A DNA stretch of 64,000 nt, taken from Asparagopsis taxiformis (taxonomy: Eukaryota; Rhodophyta; Florideophyceae; Bonnemaisoniales; Bonnemaisoniaceae). Position numbers and translations under genes: made by a program. Where the stretch lies: NCBI GenBank assembly GCA_030407315.1, contig JALQPE010000012.1, positions 1 through 64,000 on the forward strand. Reading direction: 5' to 3'. The first letter of the stretch is position 1. The number at the start of each line of letters is the position of its first letter. The notes under the pieces were generated by a model, which worked only from the letters and a program-made list of their open reading frames with translations, did not search any database and was not told where the DNA came from. Of this stretch, positions 1 to 11,187 are shown piece after piece.

Positions 1-1052
1 TAAAAATTGTGGCCGCTGTAATGATTTGCTTTCTTACAGCAAAGTCATCGTTACGATGACTTTGCTGTAAGAAAACGTTCATTACAGCGGCCACAATTTT
101 TTTACCCGGTAAAGAAATCATGGCTGCTGTAAGATTGTTTTCTTACAGCAAAGTCATCGTAACGATGACTTTGCTGTCAGCACCCCGCCGGAACTGCCAA
201 AGCTGTAAGCAGTCTGCTGCACCCTCCCCCATTTCTCTACTCCGTCTTCAGCATCCCAGCCTCTCTGGTGACGACTGACGCCTTTCGTTTCCCCCTCACG
301 CCCCTCTCGCAATGAAATACTCGTCTATTACCACGATAGGCTACTCGTACTGCCGCCTTAATTTCCTCTACACACATCCTCCCATCCGTCTCTTCCGTAC
401 TACGATCTTAGGCTATCCTACCTTACGATTATAGTTGTATAGTGAGTAGCTAGAGTCCTACTTATTGACGACTATAGTGCACCGGAACGGCGCCGGTTCC
501 CGCCCGGGCGGGTTAAAATATATTTTATGCCGTGAGGCACAGGTACCATATGGTCGCTGTGGCTCACGGCACAAGGAGTAGATTTTGCGACCAACAGCCG
601 TCCAAACCATCCTCTCGTGATGTTCCCTACTTCACACTTCGCTTTCTCATGTGAGACAGCAGGAGTTTCTTCCTTCTCCGATCTTGGTAAAGTACTTTAC
701 CAAGATGGGAGAAGGACGAAACTCCCTGCTGCTTACAAGCCGAAGCCGTTTACCAGGGTTCCTTACAGCAAAGTCATCGTTACGATGACTTTGCTGTAAG
801 GAACCGTTTCCTTGCAGTGGCCGAAGAATTTTTTACCGGGTAAAAAATCAGCAAGAAATTTTTACCGGGTAAAAAATTGTGGCCGCTGTAATGATTTGCT
901 TTCTTACAGCAAAGTCATCGTTACGATGACTTTGCTGTAAGAAAACGTTTCATTACAGCGGCCACAATTTTTTTACCCGGTAAAGAAATCATGGCTGCTG
1001 TAATGATTTGTTTTCTTACAGCAAAGTCATCGTAACGATGACTTTGCTGTCA
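1..1052. repeat. Block of long palindromes and a direct repeat at the left edge
   Basis: Positions 2-101 form a near-perfect palindrome with arms of about 49 bases. The outer arm reads GTGGCCGCTGTAATGA and the core reads ACAGCAAAGTCATCG, each followed by its reverse complement. The same unit recurs at 872-973. The core alone recurs near 144-178, 757-805 and 1014-1050. A different palindrome, with arms of about 38 bases centred near 693, lies at 656-734. A smaller hairpin with arms TGCCGTGAG and CTCACGGCA lies around 528-572. TTTACCCGGTAAA-type palindromes separate the units. Units 1-180 and 870-1052 are direct repeats of each other. No coding sequence is visible. The arrangement resembles terminal or subterminal hairpins of a DNA transposon; that role is inferred. 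Confidence 0.85.
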
Positions 1053-1357
1053 GCATCCCCGGTAAACGGCCCGCACTGTAATGGGGTGACTGCTTCTCCT
1101 ACATCGCTCTCTTACTGGTGTTCTACATGCTGCGTTGCTACACAATTTCGCACTCACATCTTTCTAGTTTCTCTCCCTTTCGTATCCATAGGTATAGCAG
1201 TGGAAAAGTGGATAGTTTGCACTCCAGGCCGCAGATGCCTTCCTGCAGTCATGTCACGATTGTTGTAGTGTAGTCTATAATATCTAGCGCTCTTGGAAGA
1301 TGATGCACAGTCTATTGTCTCTGTCAATGCGTGTTTACTCAAATCTATCAAAGTAGC
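1053..1357. other. Gap with no recognised gene
   Basis: This stretch lies between the palindrome block and the 3' end of the minus-strand ParB-methyltransferase-SET gene. I see no convincing reading frame, RNA gene or repeat in it. It would hold the 3' untranslated region of that gene. Confidence 0.5.
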
Positions 1358-4300
1358 TCAGTTAGCTGGCCAATATTTTCTACCATAGTCAGCAAATATC
1401 TCCTCATCAGCTTCAACGTCTCTGGTCAGAACGACCTTGACAGCATGGGGATTCTTGATATTCGAAGCAAAGTCCGGTTTGTCTATGGCATCGCCTTGTC
1501 GAAACTCGGCTGACTGTGTTCGACTCACCTCGGTCGCTTTCTCCGTTCCGTCAATGACCCGACAATCATTGAGGTAGCTGGTACAATTATAGACCGCTGG
1601 AACGAGCCAGACCTTCCGAACAGGTGCACCCCTCCCTATGTACGTGGTTTCCAATTCCATGTTGTAGTCCTGGAACCTCTCTCCTGTGCACCCAAATCCT
1701 TCCGGGCCGTACATCACTGATCTCTGCGGTTCCGAGTCTCGAATCTTCGCATAGAAAATCGTCCCGTTGTACCAGCCAATGACCGTCCCCTTCTTCAGTT
1801 TCTTCGCCGCGAATACGCCAAACCCACCACCTCTTACCTCCGATTGCGAAACATAGACACCGTAGAATGCGGCATCAGCAGCCAGATCGCGTCCGGGTCT
1901 ATGCTCCAAAACGAGTGCATGTCCTCGGCCGGCCACTGGTCCATAGGCACCCCGCTCAATCTGTGAAGCATCGACCCGTCCTTCTTCATTGACGCAACGA
2001 ACACAAGCAGATGGTTCGGCAATGCTGTCACAGCAGGCAAACCTTCTGGTGCATCTGAGATGTGCTTCTGACGAAGCCTTGGAGCTTTTCCTGTGACGGT
2101 ACCGACTCGTCCCCAAGAATACTCTCCACCTCACGCTGCAAGATCCCCCCATATCGCCCGGCTTTCACCTCACTGACGAAAGCATGCAGTATCGACTCCT
2201 GCGATGCATCGTGGCACCTTTTTTCCTTCTCACACCCAATGAACCGACGATACGTACCATCCCTCAACGTCATACACGCTATGGCTGTGCTGTATGTTCC
2301 CGAGAAGAAATCCATCACGATATCGTTCTGCTTCGAAAATCGTTCCAGAAGCTCACGAAGAGTGGTCAACGCCTTCTGCTCATGGCGCAGTCGGTTGTTC
2401 TGCCCATCGTATTGAGCTTCACCAGCCGACAACCTCGGAACGTTGTCAATCGCGTTGGTGAACCCAGGGTGCCTCGATATGTCCGGATTGTGCAACCTGT
2501 AATCCACCATATCATATGCAGCCATACCCTTCCCCCGCTTATACGCATGGATAACGAAATCGTGCATATATGAAGTGTGCACGTTTTCGTCGATGGATTG
2601 GACGTAAAGCTGTGTGGTCGGCGAGATAGCACGACTGGAACACTGTCCACAATCATCTTGCCAGGCTCGGCATTTCTGATTGCATCCATCCATGCCACGA
2701 GTTGGCGCACGCTGGAATAGATTAGAGCATGACCGCCAGGCCGAAGAACTCGAACTATTTCACACGCAACACTCGCCAACTCTTCCGGCTCCAGAATATC
2801 GTACTCCGAGTTTTCTCTGCCGCCTTCCCGCCTCGTGTTGAATGAGGATCAGTGAGCACAAGCTGAACACTGTCCTCCAAACACCATCTTCCAGGAAACT
2901 AATTTTGTCCTCCACCTCTTTGGCTACATCAGTAGCGTCACAATTCACAGTGTGAATGTAACGCCCCATCACAGCTTCCAGCTTGGACATATTCCGGCTT
3001 GGATTCCTTTCCGACGTCAACGAGCGGTGCTTCTGTAGGCGATACAGTGTCAACCTCCATAGCGTCATCCTCGGCCGCACCTTCTCTTGTTGCTGTTTCG
3101 CTAGCAACCGCCGCATTATCGTCCTCTCCACCACCGCGCTCCAGCCTAGCCTTCTTCCTCTGTGGCTCCAGACTATCCTCTTCTATATCCTCGCTGCCAT
3201 TGTTTGGCACTGCTGCGGATATTTCCATCTGCGCAGGTACACCTTCAAGGATGCCAGGTCGGGCGTATCCTCAAGACTGTGCAACTCATCCATGGTCAGA
3301 GGAAGCTTTCGTTGCTCTCGGGTTCGCAATAACCAAGCCTTCAGCCTCCTCTGACCATCCAGGGCATGAGACGTGTTCAACTTGGCTCGCATGAACGAGT
3401 TCAATCCGAACTTGTCAGGAGTGTCGAAAAGCAAGGCTCGAAGTCTCTGCATCAGCTGACCACGCTCGGCGAACACATTCACCTCAGTGACACATTGGCG
3501 TATCGACAGCAGGAAGGCGCTTGTCAATGATCGCAGCCTTGCATCCACAGCCACTGGAAGGTCGGCACAGAACCCGTTTTCACTGTCTACAGTTTTCGGA
3601 CAATGGTCAGGTTTTTCCGATGCTCCTCGACCGCGCAGCCATCAGACCGATTCGGGAGTGACCTGAAGCAAAGGCTCGCAGGATCGAATACCATGAACGG
3701 CCAGCACATCGATTCAACATCCTCATACCCCAACACTCTTGCCCGGTATCCCACGCAGCTAACACACGGTCGACAACAAAATCCAAGCTCGTTGGCTTGC
3801 GCACTGGATGTTGCAATTCCAACCATTCCACCACCACCAATGGCCCCGGATGTGGCTCTGGCCCGCCTAGATGGCGCACTGCCCATCTCCTTACTGCGAA
3901 TAGCCAAGATACACTGGCACATCATAACCATCAGCCTCCTGAACCTTCTGGCTAGCCTGCAAAGAATCTTGCATGTCGGATGTAGCGCCGTCTAGAAAGT
4001 ACCTGCTCGAAAGCAGTTCGCGGTTCAGTGGAGAGGACAATTCTCCGCGGGGTGTCTTGCCAAACATTTCGACGGCACGAGAACTAGTCACCCCCACCTG
4101 TTTCGGAAACTCAACCATCCTCGGAGAATCACCCATCTCTGCATTGAGTCCCCATGCATGACAAAACATTTGCCACAGACGCAAATCAATCGAACTCGAA
4201 TCTTCTGCTCGGTGATACGGCCGAAGCACAGCCAGGATAGACATGCATGAGCTGTACTGCGGTTTACCACTCAGGCTTGAAGCAATTTGGCCGCTTGTAT

Positions 4301-4810
4301 CGCAGGATTTGATCCAGCCCAACACATCGGCCATCCTCACAGACGAAATATGAGCGTACTTGTCCTTTCCGTTTTGGACCCAGTACTCGTCTCTGAGATC
4401 AACGGCGATCATCAGATACTCAACAAACATCATGCGCCTTTGCAGGCCTGCAATGTCGTTGGATGTCGTCGCTCTCACACGGTCCAGCACAACAGCAGTA
4501 CTGCTGGTGTCCGCCACGATAGACTCTTCTCGCATAGGAATCGTAACGCCAGGAGAAAGACGCCCTTCTCCATTCCACGTACAATTGCCATGCACCGGTG
4601 CGCTCCATCCAATATCTCCAGAACGCCTTCTCGAAACCTGCCAGTCACGGGATGAGCTGTGTCATAACCGCTGTTGCGAATGCTCTCCATGAGCGCTTCC
4701 ACATGACTTGCATCAACATCGCGAATCGATACGAATTTGCTGACTTGATTGGGGTCGATGAACACCCATCCGTCGTGCTTTTCACCGTGATTGTGGAACG
4801 TTCCTTCCAT
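1358..4810 (-). pseudogene. ParB-like / beta-class DNA amino-methyltransferase / SET-domain gene, frame broken in several places
   Basis: The coding signal runs on the minus strand from an ATG at 4810 to a TGA at 1358, about 1,150 codons, but moves between frames several times. The first part is ParB/Srx-like, with the diagnostic DGAHR motif at 4609-4595. It continues in another frame after about 4555. A Cys-rich patch follows at about 3800-3690, a helical stretch at 3550-3240, and an acidic segment with a basic cluster (PQRKKARL) at 3228-2990. The methyltransferase follows: a motif IV-like LTDPHSTR near 2850, then LRPGGHALIYSS near 2730, then motif I VMDFFSGT near 2312-2290. Motif IV before motif I is the beta-class order. 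The C-terminus is a SET domain: GGFGVFA near 1830, NDC near 1570, and EIFADYG ending near 1385. It probably methylates DNA adenine or cytosine N4 and a protein lysine; both activities are inferred from family. Motif IV is not canonical DPPY. The frame breaks may be consensus errors, because nearby repeats in this part of the window have lost many single bases. Confidence 0.7.
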
Positions 4811-5657
4811 GGCGAACAAAGGTAGAGTTTATAAGAAAGGGATAGTTGGTTGCTGCTTGACCAGGGTGGCGCAAAGCAGAAGTTGGTTGTTTAAAACAAA
4901 GTGTCAGCGAGTGGTAGCACTTCGGTGGCTGTTTCCTTTCCACCCCTGTCCGAACCTTTACAAGATAACTACATCGACTGTTAGCTCAATAATCAATGTA
5001 ATACTAAAGTAATACTCAAAATATTTTCCATGCAATTTATTGGGCCCCGTAACATCTCTAAGCGTATCTTTGTAGTCCAATCGTGGACTCTTTCCACCTA
5101 CGTGATAAGGCTACTGTTACTTATGGAGCAACGTTTTCGTTACTGTGGAGACGTATTCAGCGCCGAGCTTGTTACAGCACTTTCCAGCCTCTATCAACCG
5201 CAGAGACGTTTGGTACACTACATCTACGCTTACCTTGCTGTATTTTCAGTGGTACTACTATATGCCAGGAGCTTGAAGACATTGGCTATGAGGCTATCTC
5301 TCGTCTTGGCTTCAATGCGGATTCAGACACTACCCACCCACCCTCTCCTCCACCTGCCACCTGCAGTCCGGAGCAAAAATGATAAAGCACACCTATCCGT
5401 AGTTATCCTGTTCCTGGGTATTCCATTCTAGAGCTCCTGTGGCCATCAATTTCTAGTAAAGACGGATACCCTCGCCCCTTCTTACTTCGACTATTCCACT
5501 ACCTGTCTCTGCGCTTTTCCTTCGACTTGACACTATCGTCTGACTGGTTTCCTGATGTCTCGCATCTATCTACTTCCATCTATTACAAAATTCAACTCAA
5601 CAGAAATTTTATTTCTTCATTCTTCGTCTACTACACCGAAACTGGTTTCATCCGATA
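4811..5657. other. Spacer between two minus-strand element genes
   Basis: There is no convincing coding signal on either strand. Short plus-strand frames here have no recognisable domain and show low-complexity Ser/Leu composition. The spacer would contain the promoter of the ParB-methyltransferase-SET gene and the 3' end of the upstream gene. Confidence 0.45.
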
Positions 5658-7178
5658 CTACTCCCCTTCATTCTCGATTTCATCATCGACGAATACCTTC
5701 ACATATTCTGCATCTCCTCCGTCCTCTTCCATAGACCTGAAGCTCTCCTCCAGCACTGATTCCCCCCCATCGTCTACATTCAGTTCTTCATATCTATCAC
5801 GCGATATAGTCAAAAACCTCCTCATTCATGAACCGACTACTCACCCGCTCCCGGGAAGAAGCAGTTTCACTGCTTCATTGATTTCCCGGATTTGCGCTCC
5901 TTCCACCTCTGTTCCACTTTGAAATTTCAAAATCGTTCGGAACCCGTATGCAAGTATGTAGATGAATTGCAAGGAGTATTCTGAACGTCGCAGGAACATT
6001 TCTTATCAGAACATTGCATGTAGGCGACTGCAAAGTTCAGTGCAACCTCTACTAAATTGATCCTCCTAGTCAAAAACCTCTTGTCCGGTTCTCCAATTAT
6101 TTGAACTTCGTACTCGACTTTGAATAGCATTTCTTTTCGCACTGCAATGAAGTCGCGAAGAATCTTCATATTCTTGTCATCCATTGCTGCACGCTCCGCT
6201 GCATTCATTTTCCTCTGCGCCGAGTACAGACTTGGAACTGACTCAATGTCCAGCCCACCGTCGTGCAAATGATGCTCCATTCGGACTGAACCTTGAAACT
6301 CACTGTATAGAAAGAATCCAAGATCTCGGATGAACCGGTTTCGCACATGATCTCTGGACTTGTTCATAAACCCGGTCACTGCCGTCAGTGCGATTTCGTC
6401 ACAGTGATGCCTACCTCCTTTCTGTGCAACGGCCCATTGTCACCAACCTTTCTTCGCTTCTGCTTTCGAGCGGCCCCATCACTTCCCTCGGACGTCCCAT
6501 GCATTCCATCCATGCGAGCAGAGTCCGTTCCGCGAATTGTCTCCTCAATGGTCCCGGTAGTCACATACCCCCGCGCCCTCCACCGTTCGATACCTTCCGA
6601 CGTTCCATTGGAGCTGGAACGGTCTCCTCCTGTCTGAAAGAATTGTTTTGACACGTATTCTTGATTAAAGAGGTCACAACTTGGCAGCGCAATTCAATGG
6701 TTCCGGCCGGCAAGCGTCCTATTGAACACATCCTTTCGCTCATTGCTCTGCCTGGCGAACATCAGCGTATTGATTAGCTGGCATCCGTTGAAATGCCTAT
6801 CCCTCTTATCCACCATTGCCTTCGTGTACGTTGGAACAACAGCACACAGCACAGCACACACCATTTCGAACGTGAACGATTTCTCCGCATCCTGCGCAAT
6901 GCGGAAGGTTCCCTGTCCTTCTCGGAGGCGATCTTCTTCGGATGTCCTTGTCCCTGGCTCAGAAGCCCATCGACGATGCTCTTGACCTCCTGCATATCGG
7001 TGTTTAGCATGGAGACAGTCTTGGCGACATTTCCGAGAGTCTCGCGTAATTGAATGGTGCTCTTCTCGACGGCATCCATTTTATCACTCAGGGCTTTCAA
7101 CTCTGCAGTGATGTTCGAAAAGCCCTCACGCGTTATTTCGGAAAATGCGGCGATGCTTACGGAGGTTTCGGGATTCAT
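5658..7178 (-). pseudogene. Unrecognised coiled-coil protein gene with acidic C-terminus, frame broken
   Basis: The ATG at 7178 opens a frame of which about the first 85 codons are clearly protein-like. They are helical with a heptad-like pattern (ITAELKALSDKMDAVEKS), suggesting a coiled coil. Coding signal continues in other frames through a basic patch (RKQKRRKVGD, near 6450), then a helical region at 6379-5930 containing KRFLTRRINLVEVALNF. It ends in a strongly acidic tail (EELNVDDGGESVLEES) with a TAG at 5658. That is about 500 codons in all. I do not recognise the family, and there is no visible DDE, HUH or tyrosine-recombinase signature. It lies upstream of and co-oriented with the ParB-methyltransferase-SET gene, 850 bp away, so the two may be partner genes of one element. 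Frame breaks may be sequence errors. Confidence 0.5.
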
Positions 7179-7715
7179 CTTGACCTTGCAATTGGAGTTT
7201 GCTAAAAGGAGAATTGCTTTGAAGGAAGGATGTCACGCTTAGTACAGCAGTGTTGTAGCAAATATCATTTCAGTGGATGCATCCATCCTGGTCTACTCTA
7301 CATAATAATAATGCTTCCCAGTGCTCCGTAACGTTTATTTTTCATAATTTAGTGGTGGATGGTGCGTATTCTTTCCTTTGCCACCACCCACGTCCTGTGC
7401 ATACCACACCTCGCTACCAGACTGACGTCTCCTACTAGACACTTTCAATGCAAAGATAGATAGGTATAATTTTGAAATGCTAAACTCAACATATTATAGC
7501 TACTCTGTACATTCTCTCCTTACGGTGAGACAAACCAGATATGTTCTGTTCTCCCAATCTTCCTTTCTACAACTTCCTATTCAGCATCTAGCTTCCCCGC
7601 ACCCAACTATCTGTAAAGCACCATCACAATTAATATAGTCGTATACCACACACCATTTCCAATATTTACCTTCACACCAACACTATGCTCCATATTTCCT
7701 CTAAGTCCACTCCAC
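7179..7715. other. Upstream region of the coiled-coil gene
   Basis: No gene is visible. This is the 5' flank of the minus-strand coiled-coil gene and would hold its promoter. The palindromic ACAGTA cluster starts immediately to the right. Confidence 0.4.
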
Positions 7716-8062
7716 CAGACAGTGTTGTCAAACAATGCACGGTACTACCCGCAGACAATACAATTGCTATCTACACTACTGTCTACAGATTTCCCCAGAC
7801 AGTGCAGTAATACAGTACAATGTATTGTCTCAGACAGTAAAATGTACTGTCTGCACATACTGTCTGGCGGCAACACTTCCGGACAGTAAAATTTACTGTT
7901 CTGGACAGTAAATTTTACTGTTTTTGGTACTGTCCAGATTTCGTGCCAGTTTACTGCTGCAGCAGTATTCTGAAAATTCCAGACAGTAAAATTTACTGTC
8001 TCCGCGCACTGTCTTGGCCAGACAGTAATTTTTACTGTCTCAGACAGTAAATTACTGTCTGT
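7716..8062. repeat. Cluster of ACAGTA/TACTGT palindromic sites
   Basis: About 350 bp are packed with copies of the hexamer ACAGTA and its reverse complement TACTGT. Many are paired as palindromes such as ACAGTAAAATTTACTGT (7883-7899 and 7983-7999) or with shorter and longer A/T cores (8022-8038, 8043-8059). The flanking base pattern CAGACAGT...ACTGTCTG recurs. This looks like an array of binding sites for a dimeric DNA-binding protein, or the subterminal repeats of a transposon. The array ends about 20 bp before a truncated copia fragment begins. Confidence 0.85.
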
Positions 8063-8082
8063 TCATTCTCAACACCGTAGTG

Positions 8083-8942
8083 AGCATTATCCATATTATA
8101 CACTGGTCGTCAGTCAAGTCAAGGCGCCGTGCGCACTGGATCTGCAGAGACTTGCAGCAGGTATTGGATTGAGAAGGAAAAATTATTGTTAATGTGTACG
8201 AAACATTCTACAGATGCACATAGATCTAATCGTCTGTGTGGATTCGAAAGACCTCTATGATACGCTATCAACATGCCACAGGCTTCTGACAAAAGCATTC
8301 GTGCGATGTCGCCGTTATAAGATACAATTTGAGACCCAAAATGTGAACAAAATGGTTTGGGTTCCTGGCAAGTGCAACTTAAGTGATCCGGACCAATGGA
8401 ATAGTCCTCTTACACAACCGTTGCAGTTGTTATGTTCAACGCACCATGCCAATTTCTATGCCTGAAGCGCAAGAGCGCAGCTCTCAATCCTTCCTCGGAT
8501 AATTTCACCCTCGTTCAAAAAAGGGTGAATAGAATTTCAGTTGGATCGACAATGACTCAAAGACAATTATCAAGACTGACATTCACAGAGTGATCCAATA
8601 TCATGTTATCCATACAGTTAATATGCCGTTACCGTTACCACCCACGGCATTTGAATCAAATACCTCCTATGATACATTAGATTAATCTTGGGTAACACTA
8701 CCTATGATATCCCATGATTACAGCATTTGCAATTGTGCATTAGCTACCCACGCACAATAGCATATAAACCCCCTTCTAGTAAACCATGTGTGTGGCATGC
8801 AACAGAGCACAGATGCCACAGATCACTGCCGATCAATCTTCTGTACTACGGTTGCACGCACCCTGCCAACCTGAAAAACTCTTGGTTACTGCACGTTAAC
8901 GTAGCAAAAGGGTTCAAGGACGTTTCAGCATCTCCTTTCATA
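8083..8942 (+). mobile_element. Truncated Ty1/copia 3' fragment (end of RNase H plus LTR)
   Basis: This segment matches 28887-29783 of the complete copia element in this window. It starts at the RNase H region (AGCATTATCCATATT), includes the residues around CVDSKDLYDTL (8226-8258), the end of pol, the polypurine tract and an LTR ending TTTCATA at 8942. Relative to the intact copy it has lost many single bases, which break the frame. Its 5' part is missing. Its 3' end coincides exactly with the edge of the inverted duplication (ACCACACCATTGG at 8943). Confidence 0.92.
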
Positions 8943-10774
8943 ACCACACCATTGGTGTGACACCAGTGCTCCAATTGGGCCAGACATTGGTGCCAAACCA
9001 ACAGTCAAAAACAAAAAGTAAACGGGTTAGGACAGGACAGGAAGAGGCCAGACAACCCTCCATCCAACAAACGCCGCGGCCGCTTCTTCACACGCCACAG
9101 GCAAGAAACTGAAAAGGGGAATCATGCCGCACACAGCGACCCCCCCAAACTTCCACAGCCCCAGCCGCCACTTTCGGCGACCCACGGGAACCCACACGCT
9201 GCACCCTACTCCAGGGAGCCCCGACACCCGGCACGCAGGAGATCACCTCTCCAGGCGCCCCCGGCTGTCCGCTGCAGGTTACCAAGCCCCTCGAGAGTAC
9301 CCGAGAGCCCCGACAACCACCGCAGGTCACAACGCCCTCCGGTGTCCGGGTCCCCCCGCTCCGAGTACCCCAACACCCCCGCAGCCCGGACCTGTGTCCG
9401 CTGCGGGCACCCCAACACCACGGCCGGGAGCCCTGCGCCTCCAGTGGGCCACCCTGAAGTGCAGCCCAGCTGGAGCCGACGCACCCCGAAACCGCCAGCA
9501 GGGAGGGTCGGCAGACCCAGGAGAAGCCAAGAAGCGGGAACCGAAAAGCCAGAAGCCAGGTCCAGACGGCACCCACAGACATGATAGGACGGGACAGGGC
9601 GGGACGGGAGGACAGAATAGGATAGGATAGGACACACTTCAGGACACAACAGCGTTTGTCTTTCCTGTCTCACCCATCCATCCTGACCTGACCTGACCTG
9701 ACCCGTGCTGCACTATCGCGTCGCGTCCTGTGGGGCCAGCCATGAGAGCGAATCCAGGCCTGGATTCATCGTGTCTGTCGCACGCATCTCGCTCGCAGAA
9801 ATGAGAGAACAAATGGTCAGCTGCATAAACGGATGGGGGAAAGAATGGTGAGGTACTCCCTGTTGTGGCACGTGCACGCGACGGGGATGGGGAGGGAAGG
9901 AGGTGGAGGAGACGATAATGCTGCCACTGTGCACGTGCCGTAGATAGTGTGTGTGAGAGGCCGAGCCCGAGCGCGGATGGAGTTGGCGATATGGGATGGT
10001 GGTTGTTTGGAAGGAGGTGGTGGATGTTATATAGAGATTTTGGGGAAGGAGGAAGGGGTGGTAACGAAATATTGTGGAGGGAGGGAGAGAGGGGAGGAGA
10101 CGGATGCGTAATTATTTCCGGCACTTTCGGCATGTATCAATCAATCAGTGGCATTCTGTGACATGCAATGAAAGGTGTGTTGCGTGTGTGAAACTATGAT
10201 AGATGGAGGGTGTGGATACGGGGGACGGCGAGCAATCGGATGACGACTGCGGCAGAGGATTGTACAAGCAGCAAGCAAAGTACAGATGTATGTAGAATGG
10301 TTTCGTGTCGTCGAGGGGTGCGACATTTGTGTGCCATGTGCACAGCAGTTTGTAGGTGCGCATGAATCACCAATGATCACTTGCTGCGTCACTGTTGTAG
10401 AATTTGTTCATGCTCTGTTGCATCGCGGTGAGGCAGCACCGAAACATCTGCCTCCAATACATTACACAATTCTACGCTCAACACCGGTTGCATTGTATCG
10501 TGTCTCATTCCTCATCTCTCTCTCTCTCTCCCTAAATGAAATGAATCCACCAGCGTCTCCCTGGTGGAGGTTTCCCGTGTAGATGGATAGATAAATACGA
10601 TCTGTCTCATGGGAGACAGCAGCTCGACCTCAACTGTCTGCTGTCCTCAGATGTCAATCCTGTTGACAATGCTGCATTCATTCCGCGCTGCTTGTCACCA
10701 TACATACGAGTTGCATCGGTGTACTTTGAGGGTACCGTGAGGGTATCCATCGGTACCCTGGTGCCGGCCGTGCC
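8943..10774 (+). repeat. Inverted duplication, left arm, distal part
   Basis: This is the reverse complement of 35338-37240. Shared landmarks include CCAACAGTCAAAAAC, a GC-rich stretch, pentamer runs of the CCTGA/TGTCC type near 9683, and GGTACC-rich sequence near 10730-10770. It is 1,832 bp against 1,903 bp in the right arm, with the difference spread over many one-base losses. No gene is supported: the proline-rich frames across 9100-9630 are not conserved between arms. It ends at the GTGCC target-site duplication of the copia insertion and resumes at 29784. Confidence 0.93.
10770..10774 (+). other. Target-site duplication of the copia insertion, left copy (GTGCC)
   Basis: GTGCC precedes the copia 5' LTR and is repeated at 29784-29788 after the 3' LTR. 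The right arm of the inverted duplication holds the undisturbed site (GGCAC at 35338-35342, single copy), which acts as the empty-site control. Confidence 0.93.
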
Positions 10775-11187
10775 TATGATTGTTCAGTTGATCGACAATG
10801 ACTCAAAGACAATATCAAGACTGTTACATTCACAGAGGATCCAAATATCATGTATCCATACAGTTAATATGCCGTGACCAGTTACCACCCACGGCATTTG
10901 AATTCAAATACTATTATTGATACATTAGATTATCTTGGGTAACACTACCTATGCTATCCATGATACAGCATTTGCAATTGTGCATTTAGCTACCCCACGC
11001 ACAATTCATATAAACCCCCTTCGTAACCATGTTGTGGCATGCAAACTGAGCACAGACTGCCACAGCATCACTTGCGATCAATCTTCTGTGACTACGGTGC
11101 ACGCCACCCTGCCAACCTGAAAACTCTTGTTACTGACGTTAACGTAGCAAAATGGGTTCAAGGACTGTTTCAGCATCTCTTTTCATA
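10775..11187 (+). repeat. Copia 5' LTR
   Basis: It starts TATGATTGTTCAG and ends CTTTTCATA. It matches the 3' LTR (29352-29783) along its length but is 413 bp against 432 bp, almost entirely because of scattered single-base losses. The termini form the inverted pair TATGA/TCATA rather than the usual TG/CA at the very ends. This is fixed by the flanking GTGCC duplication and by the empty site. Confidence 0.92.

Noticed and set aside
1..1052. Regularly spaced palindromes as a CRISPR array
   Set aside because: Spacing and unit lengths are irregular, units are long hairpins with repeated rather than unique spacers, and the context is eukaryotic.
9124..9630. Proline/arginine-rich frame of ~168 codons in the left arm and frames on the opposite strand
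   Set aside because: The frames are not preserved in the right arm because of indels, the composition follows the GC-rich repeats, and no domain is present.
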